Source: Berberis thunbergii (lineage: Eukaryota; Streptophyta; Magnoliopsida; Ranunculales; Berberidaceae). Taken from it: a DNA stretch of 64,000 nucleotides. The notes under the pieces are model-generated. The model did not search any database, was not told the origin of the DNA, and was given only the letters and a program-made list of their open reading frames with translations. The position numbers were made by a program, and so were the translations under genes. Positions 11,261 to 20,565 of this stretch are shown here, in pieces. How positions within the stretch are numbered: the stretch's first letter is position 1; each line of letters starts with the position of its first letter. Where the stretch lies: NCBI GenBank assembly GCA_003290165.1, contig QNQO01000221.1:62001-126000 (forward strand), read 5' to 3'.

Positions 11261-13040
11261 AGGAAAGGGACGGTCAGTGGCCTTTATAAATTGTTGTGGC
11301 ATGCCAGTATCCCTTCTAGAATCTCCGTTTTGGTGTGGAAATTACTCCATAGAGGGGTACCAGTGGATGGGGAGTTATACAGATGTTGTTTCAGTCTGGC
11401 CTCTAGATGTCGATGTTGCACCGTGCCACAACGAGAATCGCTGAATCATTTGTTTTTGGATGGAGAATTGGCGATGCAGGTTTGGCGCCATTTTGAGTTG
11501 ATTTTTTATGTGCATATCCGAAAACCGGCGGAAATCTCCACGACACTTGCCGTTTGGTTTAGGCGTGCCAAAATGAACACACAAACAGGTGTGCTATCAC
11601 TTCTCACTCCTATGTTTATTTTATGGGAAATATGGAAACAACGGTGCAAATGTGTCTATGATAGTGCTGTTCCTAATCCTGCTTTTGTGATTCTGCATAT
11701 TCGGCGCAATTTGCTTTTAGCTAATAATTTTATAACTCCTAAGCGAATCAGTTTGCATAAGGATCCATTATGGGCTTTGGGGTTACAAGAGATTCCAGTT
11801 TTGAGAAAGCTTAGTAGAATTGTCTTTTGGCATCCCCCTCCGTCAGATTTTGTTGCTCTTAATGTGGATGGCTCCTCCTATAAGAACATGGCTTCTGGAG
11901 GTGTAATTATTAGAGACTCTAGGGGTCTTTGTGTTGCGGGGAAGCAAATTTTCTTTGGTGCAGGCTCACATAATAAAGCGGAAATTATGGCTCTAGCTGA
12001 GGGACTTCGTCTCTGTATCTCGTTGGGTCTTAAGCAGGTTTTGGTTCAGACAGATTCGGAAATTGTTTGTGGATGGTTTAAGGGTAATTTTAAAATACCG
12101 TGGCAGTTGGAGAATACTTTAAAAGAAATCAAGCAGCTGGCGAACCTTTTGACGGTGACATGCTCCCATATTTATAGAGAGGCCAACGCGGTGGCAGATG
12201 CTTTAGCCACTAGAGCACAAAAAGAACATACGACGGTCTCTTTCAATGCAAATGATCTCCCTCGGAGGGTGGCAGGTTTATTAGTGCTTGACTGTAGCCA
12301 TACGGCTTACATACGTCATGGGGAAGACTAGGCGTCGTAATTTTGGGCAGCGGAGTTTGCATGTTTCAGCGTGTGGCAGGGTACTCTGTTGTAAAACAGA
12401 GTGTCCTTTGTTTTTTGACGCTGCAGTCTCGATAATCCAGCGGTGTGTGCTGTTGCCTAGACTGCAGGTGCGTTCGGTCAGTGCTTCTAGCACTCTGGTG
12501 CTGTGCTGGGCTGCGTTTTGGATTGCTGCGAGGACATGGTTTACTGACTGCTGGTTTATGTCTGGTATGCGGCCTGAATTTGAGGACAATCGCAGGGTTC
12601 TTTTGTGCCTTGATGCTACATGAGCAGGTGCAGTTTTGCCTTGCTGCTACATATGCTGATAAGTATGCAGTTGCCTTGATACTTCATGAGCATATACATG
12701 AGTGCCTTGCTGATACATGAGCAGGTCGGTTCTTGCGTTCAGCATGGTCGGTCTCTCCATAGGTTGCAGGGTGTTGGTTTGTCGTAAGTGCGAGGATGCG
12801 CGTGAAATTTATTCTTTGTATGGCTCTTTAATTTTCTAGTCTAGTTCCGCAGTTTCTGTTTTCGGTTTTTGTAGGTTTAAGTGTTCGGTTTCGCTCAAAG
12901 AATTGGATTTTCTACGGGTAAAGTCGTAAAGTACCCCCGTTTTGTTTTGTAAATCAAATTTTTGATAAGTAATAAAGGTCTGGCATCCCATAGTTGCCCC
13001 TCCCCTCTGGAGGTTTTTTTTTTTAAAAAAAAAAAAAAAA
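11261..13040 (+). mobile_element. 5'-truncated L1-like LINE
   Basis: A 1,780-base insertion bounded by perfect 15-base target duplications and ending in an A tail (13025-13040). It holds only the 3' end of ORF2 (11291-12331) and the 3' UTR. Its 3' end has AATAAAGGTCTGGCAT followed by GCCCCTCC...CTGGAGG, also seen at the end of the full-length LINE at 28698-34859, so both belong to one subfamily. Truncation at the 5' end is normal for LINEs and makes this copy immobile. Confidence 0.85.
11291..12331 (+). CDS. LINE ORF2 C-terminal fragment: zinc-binding RT domain and RNase H
   Basis: 346 residues, open throughout. Residues about 1-110 match the zinc-binding region that follows reverse transcriptase in plant LINEs (LWHASIPSRISVLVWKLLHRG, then CRCC and HLFLDGELAMQVW). 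Residues about 185-330 are the RNase H-like domain. Its acidic residues are visible: D193 in NVDGS, the Glu in NKAEIMALAEGL, the Asp in QTDSE and the Asp in ANAVADALA. It lacks endonuclease and reverse transcriptase, so it cannot transpose. The first Met lies 30 bases inside the insertion and is not a natural start. It is a dead-on-arrival fragment whose open frame implies recent insertion. Confidence 0.8.
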   Translation: MLWHASIPSRISVLVWKLLHRGVPVDGELYRCCFSLASRCRCCTVPQRESLNHLFLDGELAMQVWRHFELIFYVHIRKPAEISTTLAVWFRRAKMNTQTGVLSLLTPMFILWEIWKQRCKCVYDSAVPNPAFVILHIRRNLLLANNFITPKRISLHKDPLWALGLQEIPVLRKLSRIVFWHPPPSDFVALNVDGSSYKNMASGGVIIRDSRGLCVAGKQIFFGAGSHNKAEIMALAEGLRLCISLGLKQVLVQTDSEIVCGWFKGNFKIPWQLENTLKEIKQLANLLTVTCSHIYREANAVADALATRAQKEHTTVSFNANDLPRRVAGLLVLDCSHTAYIRHGED

Positions 13041-13055
13041 AACTAAGCATATAGA
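13041..13055. repeat. Target-site duplication, right copy (15 bp)
   Basis: Exact repeat of 11246-11260 directly after the LINE A tail. Confidence 0.85.
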
Positions 13056-13122
13056 GAGCTAAAGATCTAGGAATAAGAAAAATCCAATCTTTGAATTTAA
13101 CTTATAGCAATTTGAGAATTAC

Positions 13123-13185
13123 CTCTACTTGCACAGGTTGCTGACTATTGATATAGGCAGAGCACCTCTCTATAGATTCTGGAAC
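13123..13185 (-). other. Exon-like module Q, best-preserved copy
   Basis: On the minus strand this 63-base segment is open and reads VPESIERCSAYINSQQPVQ plus two residues. It is flanked by AATCAG on its 5' side and GTAATT on its 3' side, a plausible acceptor and donor. Paralogous segments recur in most array spacers; those at 16370-16431 and 48872-48935 are also open in the same register, with SxYIN and QQ conserved. This pattern suggests an internal exon of a minus-strand gene duplicated along with the array. The peptide is too short to identify and could be open by chance. Confidence 0.35.
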
Positions 13186-13336
13186 CTGATTAAATTAGTT
13201 CACATATAGATAGGTAAAACAGTAAGTTGTACATTATTTCTGAACATCACTAACTATGAAATACTACGTTATAATTCCAATTATGGTCTCAATTAATAAG
13301 GACTCATTATAATTATCTCTAGTAGGATTCAGTGAT

Positions 13337-13396
13337 GGAGTCTATCACCTCAGAAACTATAATTTTGGAGTCTATCACCTCAGAAACTATAATTTT
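13337..13396. repeat. Exact 30-bp tandem duplication
   Basis: Two adjacent identical 30-base copies starting GGAGTCTATCACCTCAG. This is a recent local duplication, absent from the matching place in other array units as far as I can see. Confidence 0.8.
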
Positions 13397-14040
13397 GGAT
13401 ACTGAGAGCCAACCACTATCTCTCCAGCTCTTTAAGCGACAGAAATAGTTGTCAGAAAGAACCATGAGGCCGTGCATAGAACTCCTTCAAATCTCAAAAA
13501 AAAAAAAAAAAAAATAGTTTCATGTGTCCACAGTTTCACTTGAATGAAATTGTTGAGAACGTGAGGCATAAATATCAATTTACAGCGCCCCAATTGTTAG
13601 TAATAGAAAAATTTTCAAGTAAAGCCCCCCTTTGTTACATGAAAAAGACAATGTTTTCAGCAAAAAATTACAATTAGATGCTTAATTTACTCAACCTTTT
13701 CTAGCTAACAATCGTTATTTGTTGTTTCTATAACTGAACGAATATCTTCGTAAGATATCAAAAGCATAATCTACCACCTCCATGGGGATGACAGTTTATA
13801 AATTTCTTAAGAGTTGAAAAGTGTCCAGCGATGTTTGGAATGGTACACCTAAGCATTTTTCTCTCTATAACCAAAATCCACCAATAGTATGAAAAGCACA
13901 TAATCCTTATTCCTGCATAATGCTTCAAAATCTTCTAAACATGCTGATCTACAGGAAAACTTAGTGATCTTGACTTTGTCATTAACAATACAAAAAGAAA
14001 CATGTACTCCGCTTGCAGAATGAATTTAGTAACTAGTAAC

Positions 14041-14823
14041 TACGTTTCCCTTCTATTCTTCCCAAGTAGTCTTCCACTAATTCCTTTATTCACCCATTTT
14101 CTAAAGTAGCAGTATACTTACAAACCACCCTAAAACTAAATAAAAGATTCTCCATTACTCGCTATGTTTTCTCTTCCTCCCTGTTTCCCAAGCAACATTT
14201 TAACATCTAATACTGTAGTCATAAATAACTCTTGGAAACAGTTCGAAACTCTTCATTATTTTAATTTCACTTCTCTGCACTCTACTTCAGTGTCCACAAA
14301 TTTATTGAGAGAATCAAGAGAATAGACTTTGGTTGTACCTTAACGGAGTACCCCATGGTGGTTACGCTCCTCGCAGTTATCTATTCAGTATCTCGGATCA
14401 CACACGCCCTCCTATTTAAAAAGATGTTAAATGAAATAATTGAATAAAATAAAAGATCTTCCAGTACTTTCTCATGTTTTGTTTTTGATAAGCAGTATTT
14501 TAACAGGATACTATAATGATATGTCAAGCTCGAAAAAACAGTTATTTTATTTTCAGTTCTCTGCAGTGTCCACGGGAGGCTGTGAATCCTAAATAATGAA
14601 GAGAATGAACTTTAACTGCATGTTAACGGAGTAACTCATGGTGACACGCTCTTCGAAGATATCACCCTCCTCTCTAAGATCGCTCGCACCATCCTATTTA
14701 AACAGAGTACACATCAAGGGAGCTTCATAAGAAATCTCAACACATACAAAGCATACATACCAACATACGCACAAACATTTGCTTATTACCTGCATTATAG
14801 TGTGTAGTTGAAAGGTAGAGAGA
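14041..14823 (+). promoter_or_regulatory. Duplicated promoter block of small-gene copy 2
   Basis: Two successive promoter blocks precede copy 2. The first (about 14041-14425) is of the copy-1 type and ends with TTAACGGAGTACCCCATGG (from 14340) and its own TATA-like TATTTAAA near 14415-14422. The second (about 14430-14823) restarts at the AATAAAATAAAAGAT block (14444-14457), repeats the element from 14623 as TTAACGGAGTAACTCATGG, and has TATTTAAA at 14695-14702. The ATG follows about 120 bases later. The tandem arrangement looks like a recombination junction between two units and gives this copy two potential transcription starts. Confidence 0.55.
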
Positions 14824-15168
14824 ATGGAAGCTGCAGCTGTTGGCTTACTACTTCAATGTGTTCAAGCGGGATGCTTATCTTCATTCTACATGGGGAAGGA
14901 ACGAAGACCGTACCATCGTAACTGCAACTGTGTCCTGCATCAATTGAAAAAGGGTTGTTCAAACAATTGTTCTCATAGAAAGAAGATATCAGTCCCAACT
15001 AAACAACCCAAGAATAAGTGTTTCTTGTCCATTGAAGCTACCAATTATTCTTCCCAATCTTCTTCATCTGTGATAGTGTCTCAAGGAGGAGAAATAATAC
15101 AATTAGGATTGCCTTGTACTACTAAAGAGAGATATCCACGGAGAACTCAATGGACTAGCAAAGAATGA
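14824..15168 (+). CDS. Small Cys/Ser-rich protein, family copy 2 (intact)
   Basis: 114 residues of unknown function. It keeps the family core LQCVQAGCLSSFYMGKERR and YHRNCNCVLHQLKKGCSNNC. It diverges from the other intact copies in the TKQxWxxCSLS region, where it reads VPTKQPKNKCFLS and so loses the Trp. It has a longer C-terminus (YPRRTQWTSKE). The ATG aligns with those of copies 1, 4 and 6. It is preceded by the duplicated promoter block. There are no membrane or export signals. The extra divergence, together with an intact frame, would fit either relaxed constraint or specialisation; substitution analysis is needed to tell them apart. Confidence 0.65.
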   Translation: MEAAAVGLLLQCVQAGCLSSFYMGKERRPYHRNCNCVLHQLKKGCSNNCSHRKKISVPTKQPKNKCFLSIEATNYSSQSSSSVIVSQGGEIIQLGLPCTTKERYPRRTQWTSKE

Positions 15169-16618
15169 TCAAAACTTGGCTTCTCCAAACCATTTTTTCT
15201 TTTCTTTTTTTCTTTGTTAATTTATTTATTCCTTGGATTCAAATGGTCCAGAGGGAAAATTGTACCAAGTTTTTTTCATCATGTATATCAGTAAAATCTT
15301 TTCATGGGTATTACGGTCTAATTCGTTTAGTGTGCATAGATTTTTTCATATGCATTATGCATGTATAGGAAATGAGACAATCACTTGTTTCAAACCTACT
15401 GCTTCACTGGGGCCAAATTCATCAACTAATCGTCATTGCCGTCATGGCTGAACTGAAATCAAAGGTAAGTCCAATGTAACGATCTAAGCTTGTTTTTAAT
15501 TATATGTCACTACCGAAATGTTTTTAAGGTATTTTTTTTCCCCTCCCACTCCTACAAGGGTGTTTATCATATAGTGCATTCAAGTGATTGCAATGTAAAC
15601 TAGGTCAAAATTTTAATGCCTTACACAAACTTTAACTAAACAATTACTTTGTTTTGATAACTTGCGAAAACATTGCTAATTACATTACATTTCAATCAGA
15701 ATTTGTTTTTTGTTGGAAGCATAGGGATCAATTGCTTGCATAGCACTAGATGCGGCAATGTAAACTCATTTCTTGCTTTAAAAACTTCCAGATATCTACT
15801 ATCTATTTATCTATCCATCTGTCATTTATAGTCCTTTAGGAGGATGTCAACAAGATTTTACCTAAAAACTCTTTTTCTTCTTAAATATTCCATTTAATTG
15901 AAAAACAAACTGTGAAAAATGAATAATAATGCAATAAAAAGATAACTGGTAGTTGTTTCATTTTAATTTATTATCTTGAGTGACACGCAAGGCCGCAAGC
16001 ATGAAGCTGCCATATACAAATGTAGATGGAAGGTCTCTGTGAGATAACGCAACTCTTGAGGCAATACTTTGGCTACCTATAGATTGGAAAGATCCTGAGA
16101 ATCAATGAAGACAAGCCCTTTTTACTGATAGTGCACAAAAATGTTGCAAAAGTTTTGATGTAATGAAGAACAATAGAGAGATTACGTAAAACACATCATT
16201 CCTTTTTTGAAGAAATTCCTTTGTACATACAAACTTTCACATCTTCCACAAAAAAACTGCAATTTTTTAGCGCCATTTTGAAGCAGATTGAGAGTTAAGG
16301 AAACATAACCTATGAAGAGAAAAAACACTCTCGGAATTCAACATTTAGGTATAGTATTGTGAAAATTACCTTCACAAGCATTAGTTGTTGTGCATTAATA
16401 TAGGTGGAGCAACTTTGAATACGTTTAGAAGCTGACGCAAGTAGTTCAACTGGAAATGTGAAAAAGAGAAACAGTGTATAAGATACACCGGTAAGAGGCA
16501 CATTTTCCTTATGTCACTAACAATGAAGAGACCGGTTAAACTCCAATTACCATCTTAGTTAATGATTTTTTATAATTATCCTCGAATGTATTCTGTCATA
16601 ATGAAGTTTATGGATCAA
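15169..16618 (+). repeat. 3' block and spacer of array unit 2
   Basis: No protein gene is supported apart from an exon-like module at 16370-16431 on the minus strand. The conserved 3' block runs from about 15180 to 15480 (ATGGTCCAGAGGGAAAA, TGTATATCAGTAAAATCTTT, CATATGCATTATGCATGTA, then AGGTAAGTCCAA near 15462). The GCATAGGGATCAATTGC landmark follows near 15719. The remainder is AT-rich spacer aligned with other units. Confidence 0.5.
16370..16431 (-). other. Exon-like module Q, second copy
   Basis: The minus strand reads SKRIQSCSTYINAQQLMLVK in an open frame, between a CAG on its 5' side and GTAATT on its 3' side. It aligns with the module at 13123-13185 (SxYINxQQ in common). The frame happens to stay open into the flanking AT-rich sequence on both sides (16310-16501). 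It is an exon candidate of an unidentified gene. Confidence 0.35.
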
Positions 16619-16626
16619 CATACTTA

Positions 16627-17089
16627 CTGGGTTATTTATGCGGCGATTAATCGATGATTTAGTGTAAATCGGGGGTAGACTGATCTGAATAAGGTATTGC
16701 GGTCACAGTTAATCGGTGAGAAATCAGTTAGTCACCAATTAATCGGTGAGTCACCAAAAAAATCAGTGAGAAATTGGTGAGAAATCAGGATTGTTTTGTT
16801 GGGTGGTGGTTGTCATCCAGTTGGGTGGTGGTGGTTGTTGCTCTGTAATGTGGATGTTTTGGACATGATTTCATAGATTGTTCTATAAGATGACTTTTGT
16901 TGCTCTATAATACTTGTCTTATTAATTTTTATTGTCAAGATATGTTATTTCTTATAATTTACATTAGTGAGGGTATAAAAATGTATACTTTGAAAAGTAG
17001 ACCGTTTAAATATTAATCCATGATTAATCCGCTTAAGCTTAAATCAGTCTTGGACCGCGAAGGGTTTGTTATCCACATTTACTACATAG
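16627..17089. mobile_element. 463-bp insertion with 8-bp flanking duplication
   Basis: Sequence alien to the array unit is flanked by CATACTTA at 16619-16626 and again at 17090-17097, an 8-base duplication as made by hAT transposases. The paralogous units near 27978-28010 and 59559-59590 run uninterrupted across this point. Near the ends there is an imperfect inverted repeat (GCGGCGATTAATCGATGAT near 16637 against the complement of ATCCATGATTAATCCGC near 17016). Terminal inverted repeats are not clear. Inside are GTGGTGG and ATCGGTGA-type short repeats. No coding capacity is seen. It may be a non-autonomous hAT-like element. Confidence 0.4.
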
Positions 17090-17097
17090 CATACTTA

Positions 17098-17604
17098 TTG
17101 TTTTCGAATATCATAACCTACATTGCAGAAATCAAATGGTAGAACTACCTGCTATCTGTTATTCAGTTTGAACTACCTCCATACCATTTTTTACCTTAAC
17201 TTATACTCTTCCCTTGATTCTAAATGATTTACAAGGAAGAATGTGTATATATATTTCCCAGAATGTACATCATTTGTTGTTTTTTATAGAGCCATTTCAT
17301 TAAAATTCCTCTACTGTATGGTAGAATCTTCCATATACAGAAGCTTACTGGGATTAACGTAAATGTTTGGTTTGGAAGTACCGCTTCACAAATTCACTGA
17401 CCCATTGTCAAAATGAAGTGAAAATCAAAGGCCATTCCAAGCTGAATACTATGTTTATGAACAAGCCTCCTATGTCCAGCAGCTAAATTAGTAGATAATT
17501 ATATGAAAACATATTGGTATTGGTATTTAATTAATTGAACAGACGCATTCAATTTTTTTTTGTTTTGTTTTTGAAATTGGGTCTATTTGTTAGATAAACA
17601 GGTT
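17098..17604. repeat. Array spacer left of the copia insertion
   Basis: No gene. It matches 38925-39350 and 51020-51440, which lie downstream of copies 4 and 7. Shared landmarks are CCATTTTTTACCTTAAC, ACTCTTCCC near 17210, a TCTCAGAATGTACATCATTTG-like segment, and CATATTGGTATTGGTATTTA near 17508. It shows that a 3' block of the copy-4 type once lay here although its coding sequence is gone. Confidence 0.55.
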
Positions 17605-17609
17605 CTTCT

Positions 17610-17909
17610 TGATAGGTTATTGCTTGTTTTTAGGAGTTTACTGAGTCCTGCTTACTCAGTCTTTGTTTTTGGTTAATAAATCCCTAGTCTTTAGGACTAG
17701 TTGGGACAGTTAGTGATCAATGTACACTAAACCACGTTAGCAATGCTGAACGTGTGCTTCTATTTAGTTTTTCTGTTATTTCTGTAAGGCTATATAAAGC
17801 CAAGCTTGTTCAATAAGAAGTACTGAATTCAGTCCAGATTGTTTTGTTCTTCAATCCAGGTTGTTGTGTTCTTGTTCAGAGCTATCTCATTTGATCAAAG
17901 TTCTCAACA
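17610..17909 (+). repeat. Left LTR of the copia element
   Basis: 300 bases, TG...CA, with a TATA-like GGCTATATAAAGCC (about 17788-17801) and direct AGTCCAG/ATCCAGG-type motifs before the end. No difference from the right LTR was found by reading. It contains the element promoter and the transcript start. Confidence 0.95.
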
Positions 17910-17978
17910 TCTGGTATCAGAGCAAGGACTGGTTCTGAGAAGAAAGAAAGCCGCAGCTTTGAGTGACTTGCAAACACA

Positions 17979-20153
17979 ATGAAAGAAGCAATGGAAAGTG
18001 ACAAAAGGTTTGTCCAACCTGCAATACCACGCTTCGATGGTCATTATGACCATTGGAGTATGCTCATGGAGAACTTCTTGAGAAGCAAAGAGTATTGGAG
18101 CCTGGTAGAGACAGGCTACACAGAGGCAGAGGGAAGTTCAACTGTGACAGAGAAGCTTGAGGAGATGAAGTTGAAGGATCTGAAAGTCAAGAACTACCTC
18201 TTCCAGGCCATCGATCGCACGGTTCTTGACACCATTCTCAAGAAGGATACTGCTAAAGAAATATGGGATGCCATGAAGAAAAAGTTTGAAGGGAATGCAA
18301 GGGTCAAGAAGTCTCATCTTCAAGCTCTCCGACGGGAGTTTGAAACTCTTGAGATGAGATCTGGTGAAGGAGTGACAGGGTACTTCTCAAGGGTCATGAC
18401 AGTGGCTAACAAGATGCGAGTTTATGGAGAAGACATGCAGGATGTTAAAGTGGTAGAGAAAATTCTACGCACTTTAACGGAGAAGTTCAACTATGTTGTT
18501 TGCTCTATTGAGGAATCAAAGGACATTGATTCTCTCACCATTGATGAGTTACAAAGCTCATTAATAGTGCATGAACAGAAGTTCCAGAAACACACTAATG
18601 AAGAGCAGGCCTTGAAGGTGACATATGAAGGAGGAAGAGGTCGTGGTCGTGGTGGCTACAGAGGAAGAGGGAGAGGACGAGCAGGTTTCAACAAGGCATC
18701 TGTGGAGTGTTACAGATGCCACAATCTTGGCCATTTTCAGTATGAATGTCCATATGGGAATAAAGAAGCAAACTATGCAGAACTTAATGAGGAAGATGAG
18801 ATGCTTCTGATGTCTTCTGTGGAGTTTTATGAGGCCAACAGAGAAGATGCATGGTTCCTTGATTCAGGATGCTCTAATCACATGTGTGGAGATCGAGCTA
18901 TGTTCAGGGAGTTCGATGAAGGATTTCGGCATTCTGTGAAATTGGGGAACAACACCAAGATGAATGTGATGGGAAAGGGAAGTGTGAAGTTGTTGCTGAA
19001 TGGAGCCAGCCATGTTATTGTTGAAGTGTACTATGTTCCAGAGTTGAAAACTAATCTCTTGAGCATAGGACAGTTACAAGAAAAGGGCTTGACTATTCTG
19101 ATCAAGGGAGGGATATGCAAGATATTTCATCCAGTGAAGGGTTTGATCATTCAAACCAACATGAGTACCAACAGGATGTTTATTTTGCTGGCTCAGTCTC
19201 AAGCTCATGCTCAAGCACAATCGGATCAGTGCCTTCACACAAGAACACAAAGTTTTTCTCATCTTTGGCATCGAAGGTACGGACATCTGAGTTATAAGGG
19301 TTTAAGAACCCTGCAGTCCAAGAAAATGGTGCATGGACTTCCTCCATTCTCTGCTGCAAGTGTGACATGTGCTGCTTGCATCAATGGGAAACAACACCGT
19401 GACTCTATTCCAAAGAGGAGTACTTGGAGAGCAACAGAAAAGTTGGAGCTGATTCATGCAGATATCTGTGGCCCGATCACTCCTACATCTAATAGCAAGA
19501 AGAGGTACATCTTGTGTTTTATTGATGATTATAGTAGAAAATCATGGGTGTATTTCTTGGTAGAGAAATCAGAAGCTTTAAACATGTTTAAATGCTTTAA
19601 GATTATGGTTGAAAAAGAAACAGGGTTGTTTGTTAAGTGCTTGATCACTGATAGAGGAGGAGAATTCAATTCAAATGAATTCAATGATTTCTGCAAACAA
19701 AGTGGCATCAAGAGGCAGCTGACCATTGCTTACACTCCGCAACAAAACGGCGTAGCTGAAAGAAAGAATAGAACTGTGATGAATATGGTTCGTTCAATGC
19801 TATCTGACAAAGATATTCCCAAGACTTTTTGGGCAGAGGCAGTGAATTGGGCTATCTATGTTCTAAACAGGTGTCCTACATTGGTTGTCAAGGATGTTAC
19901 GCCAGAAGAAGCATGGAGTGGAGTGAAGCCCTCAGTCAAACATTTTCGGGTATTTGGATGCATGGCTCATGTACATGTTCCAGAGGCAAGGAGGACTAAG
20001 CTTGATAAGAGAAGCATTACTTGTGTTTTGTTGGGAGTTAGTGAGGAGTCTAAGGGTTATAGACTATTTGATCCTATTTCTAAAAGGATTGTCTTGAGTA
20101 GGGATGTCATTTTCGAAGAAGGGAAGCAATGGGATTGGGGATGTGAGTTATGA
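17979..20153 (+). CDS. Copia polyprotein, gag-protease-integrase part
   Basis: 724 residues. Gag domain occupies about residues 1-220. A Gly/Arg-rich linker is followed by a CCHC knuckle from C244 (CYRCHNLGHFQYEC). Protease has DSG at 295-297 (WFLDSGCSNHMCG). The integrase zinc region includes HRRYGHLS and CAACINGK. The integrase catalytic triad is visible: D495 (HADICGP), D558 (TDRGGEF) and E594 (GVAERKN), with the standard D-35-E spacing. The start is 70 bases after the primer site at the first ATG. The frame ends prematurely after the integrase because of one extra G in the run near 20137-20141. Reverse transcriptase continues in other frames. The whole would be a polyprotein processed by its own protease. 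Confidence 0.9.
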   Translation: MKEAMESDKRFVQPAIPRFDGHYDHWSMLMENFLRSKEYWSLVETGYTEAEGSSTVTEKLEEMKLKDLKVKNYLFQAIDRTVLDTILKKDTAKEIWDAMKKKFEGNARVKKSHLQALRREFETLEMRSGEGVTGYFSRVMTVANKMRVYGEDMQDVKVVEKILRTLTEKFNYVVCSIEESKDIDSLTIDELQSSLIVHEQKFQKHTNEEQALKVTYEGGRGRGRGGYRGRGRGRAGFNKASVECYRCHNLGHFQYECPYGNKEANYAELNEEDEMLLMSSVEFYEANREDAWFLDSGCSNHMCGDRAMFREFDEGFRHSVKLGNNTKMNVMGKGSVKLLLNGASHVIVEVYYVPELKTNLLSIGQLQEKGLTILIKGGICKIFHPVKGLIIQTNMSTNRMFILLAQSQAHAQAQSDQCLHTRTQSFSHLWHRRYGHLSYKGLRTLQSKKMVHGLPPFSAASVTCAACINGKQHRDSIPKRSTWRATEKLELIHADICGPITPTSNSKKRYILCFIDDYSRKSWVYFLVEKSEALNMFKCFKIMVEKETGLFVKCLITDRGGEFNSNEFNDFCKQSGIKRQLTIAYTPQQNGVAERKNRTVMNMVRSMLSDKDIPKTFWAEAVNWAIYVLNRCPTLVVKDVTPEEAWSGVKPSVKHFRVFGCMAHVHVPEARRTKLDKRSITCVLLGVSEESKGYRLFDPISKRIVLSRDVIFEEGKQWDWGCEL

Positions 20154-20565
20154 AGAGCAAATTTTGGTAGATTTAGAATGGGGAGATGATGATGTAACAG
20201 GAGTAGGTAATAATAATGGTGAGGGAGGTGAAAACACTGATGGTGAAGATATAGGTATGACTAGCTGTAACAAGAATGAAGGAGATGAATCTTCTAATAA
20301 TGGGGACATTGAGGATAATGAAGGTGGTAAGAGAATGAGAGAGTCTCCAACATGGATAAGGGATTATGTTAGTGGGGAGGGTCTTGGGTTATCTGAAGAT
20401 GAAGGTAACTTGGTCCTAATGGTGTCAAGTGATCCATTATACTATGAAGAAGCAGTGAAGGATGCAAGTTGGAGATTAGCCATGAACAGTGAAATCAAGT
20501 CCATAGAGAAAACAAGACGTGGACATTGGTTGCATTGCCTGTCGGAGCCAAGAAAATTGGGGTGA
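20104..20565 (+). pseudogene. Copia linker between integrase and RT, shifted by +1
   Basis: An acidic Asp/Glu/Gly/Asn-rich linker (about 20150-20340) is followed by the start of the reverse transcriptase domain (DPLYYEEAVKDASWRLAMN). It is read in the frame one base downstream of gag. A missing base near 20512-20518 restores the original frame. The two opposite one-base changes lie about 380 bases apart. The segment has no start of its own and is part of the broken polyprotein. Confidence 0.75.

Larger units (their letters stand above)
13056..14040. repeat. Spacer of array unit 1 with an exon-like module and a 30-bp tandem repeat
   Basis: Continuation of unit 1 after the LINE. It contains a minus-strand exon-like module (listed separately) and an exact tandem duplication of a 30-base unit (13337-13366 and 13367-13396), plus A and AT runs near 13497-13516. 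The sequence near 13975-14040 begins the promoter block of copy 2. No other gene is supported. Confidence 0.5.

Noticed and set aside
12281..12720. Overlapping ORFs in the 3' UTR of the truncated LINE
   Set aside because: Three mutually overlapping frames in Cys/Leu-rich translation of a TGCTG-rich UTR. There is no similarity to ORF2 and no conserved counterpart in the other LINE copy.
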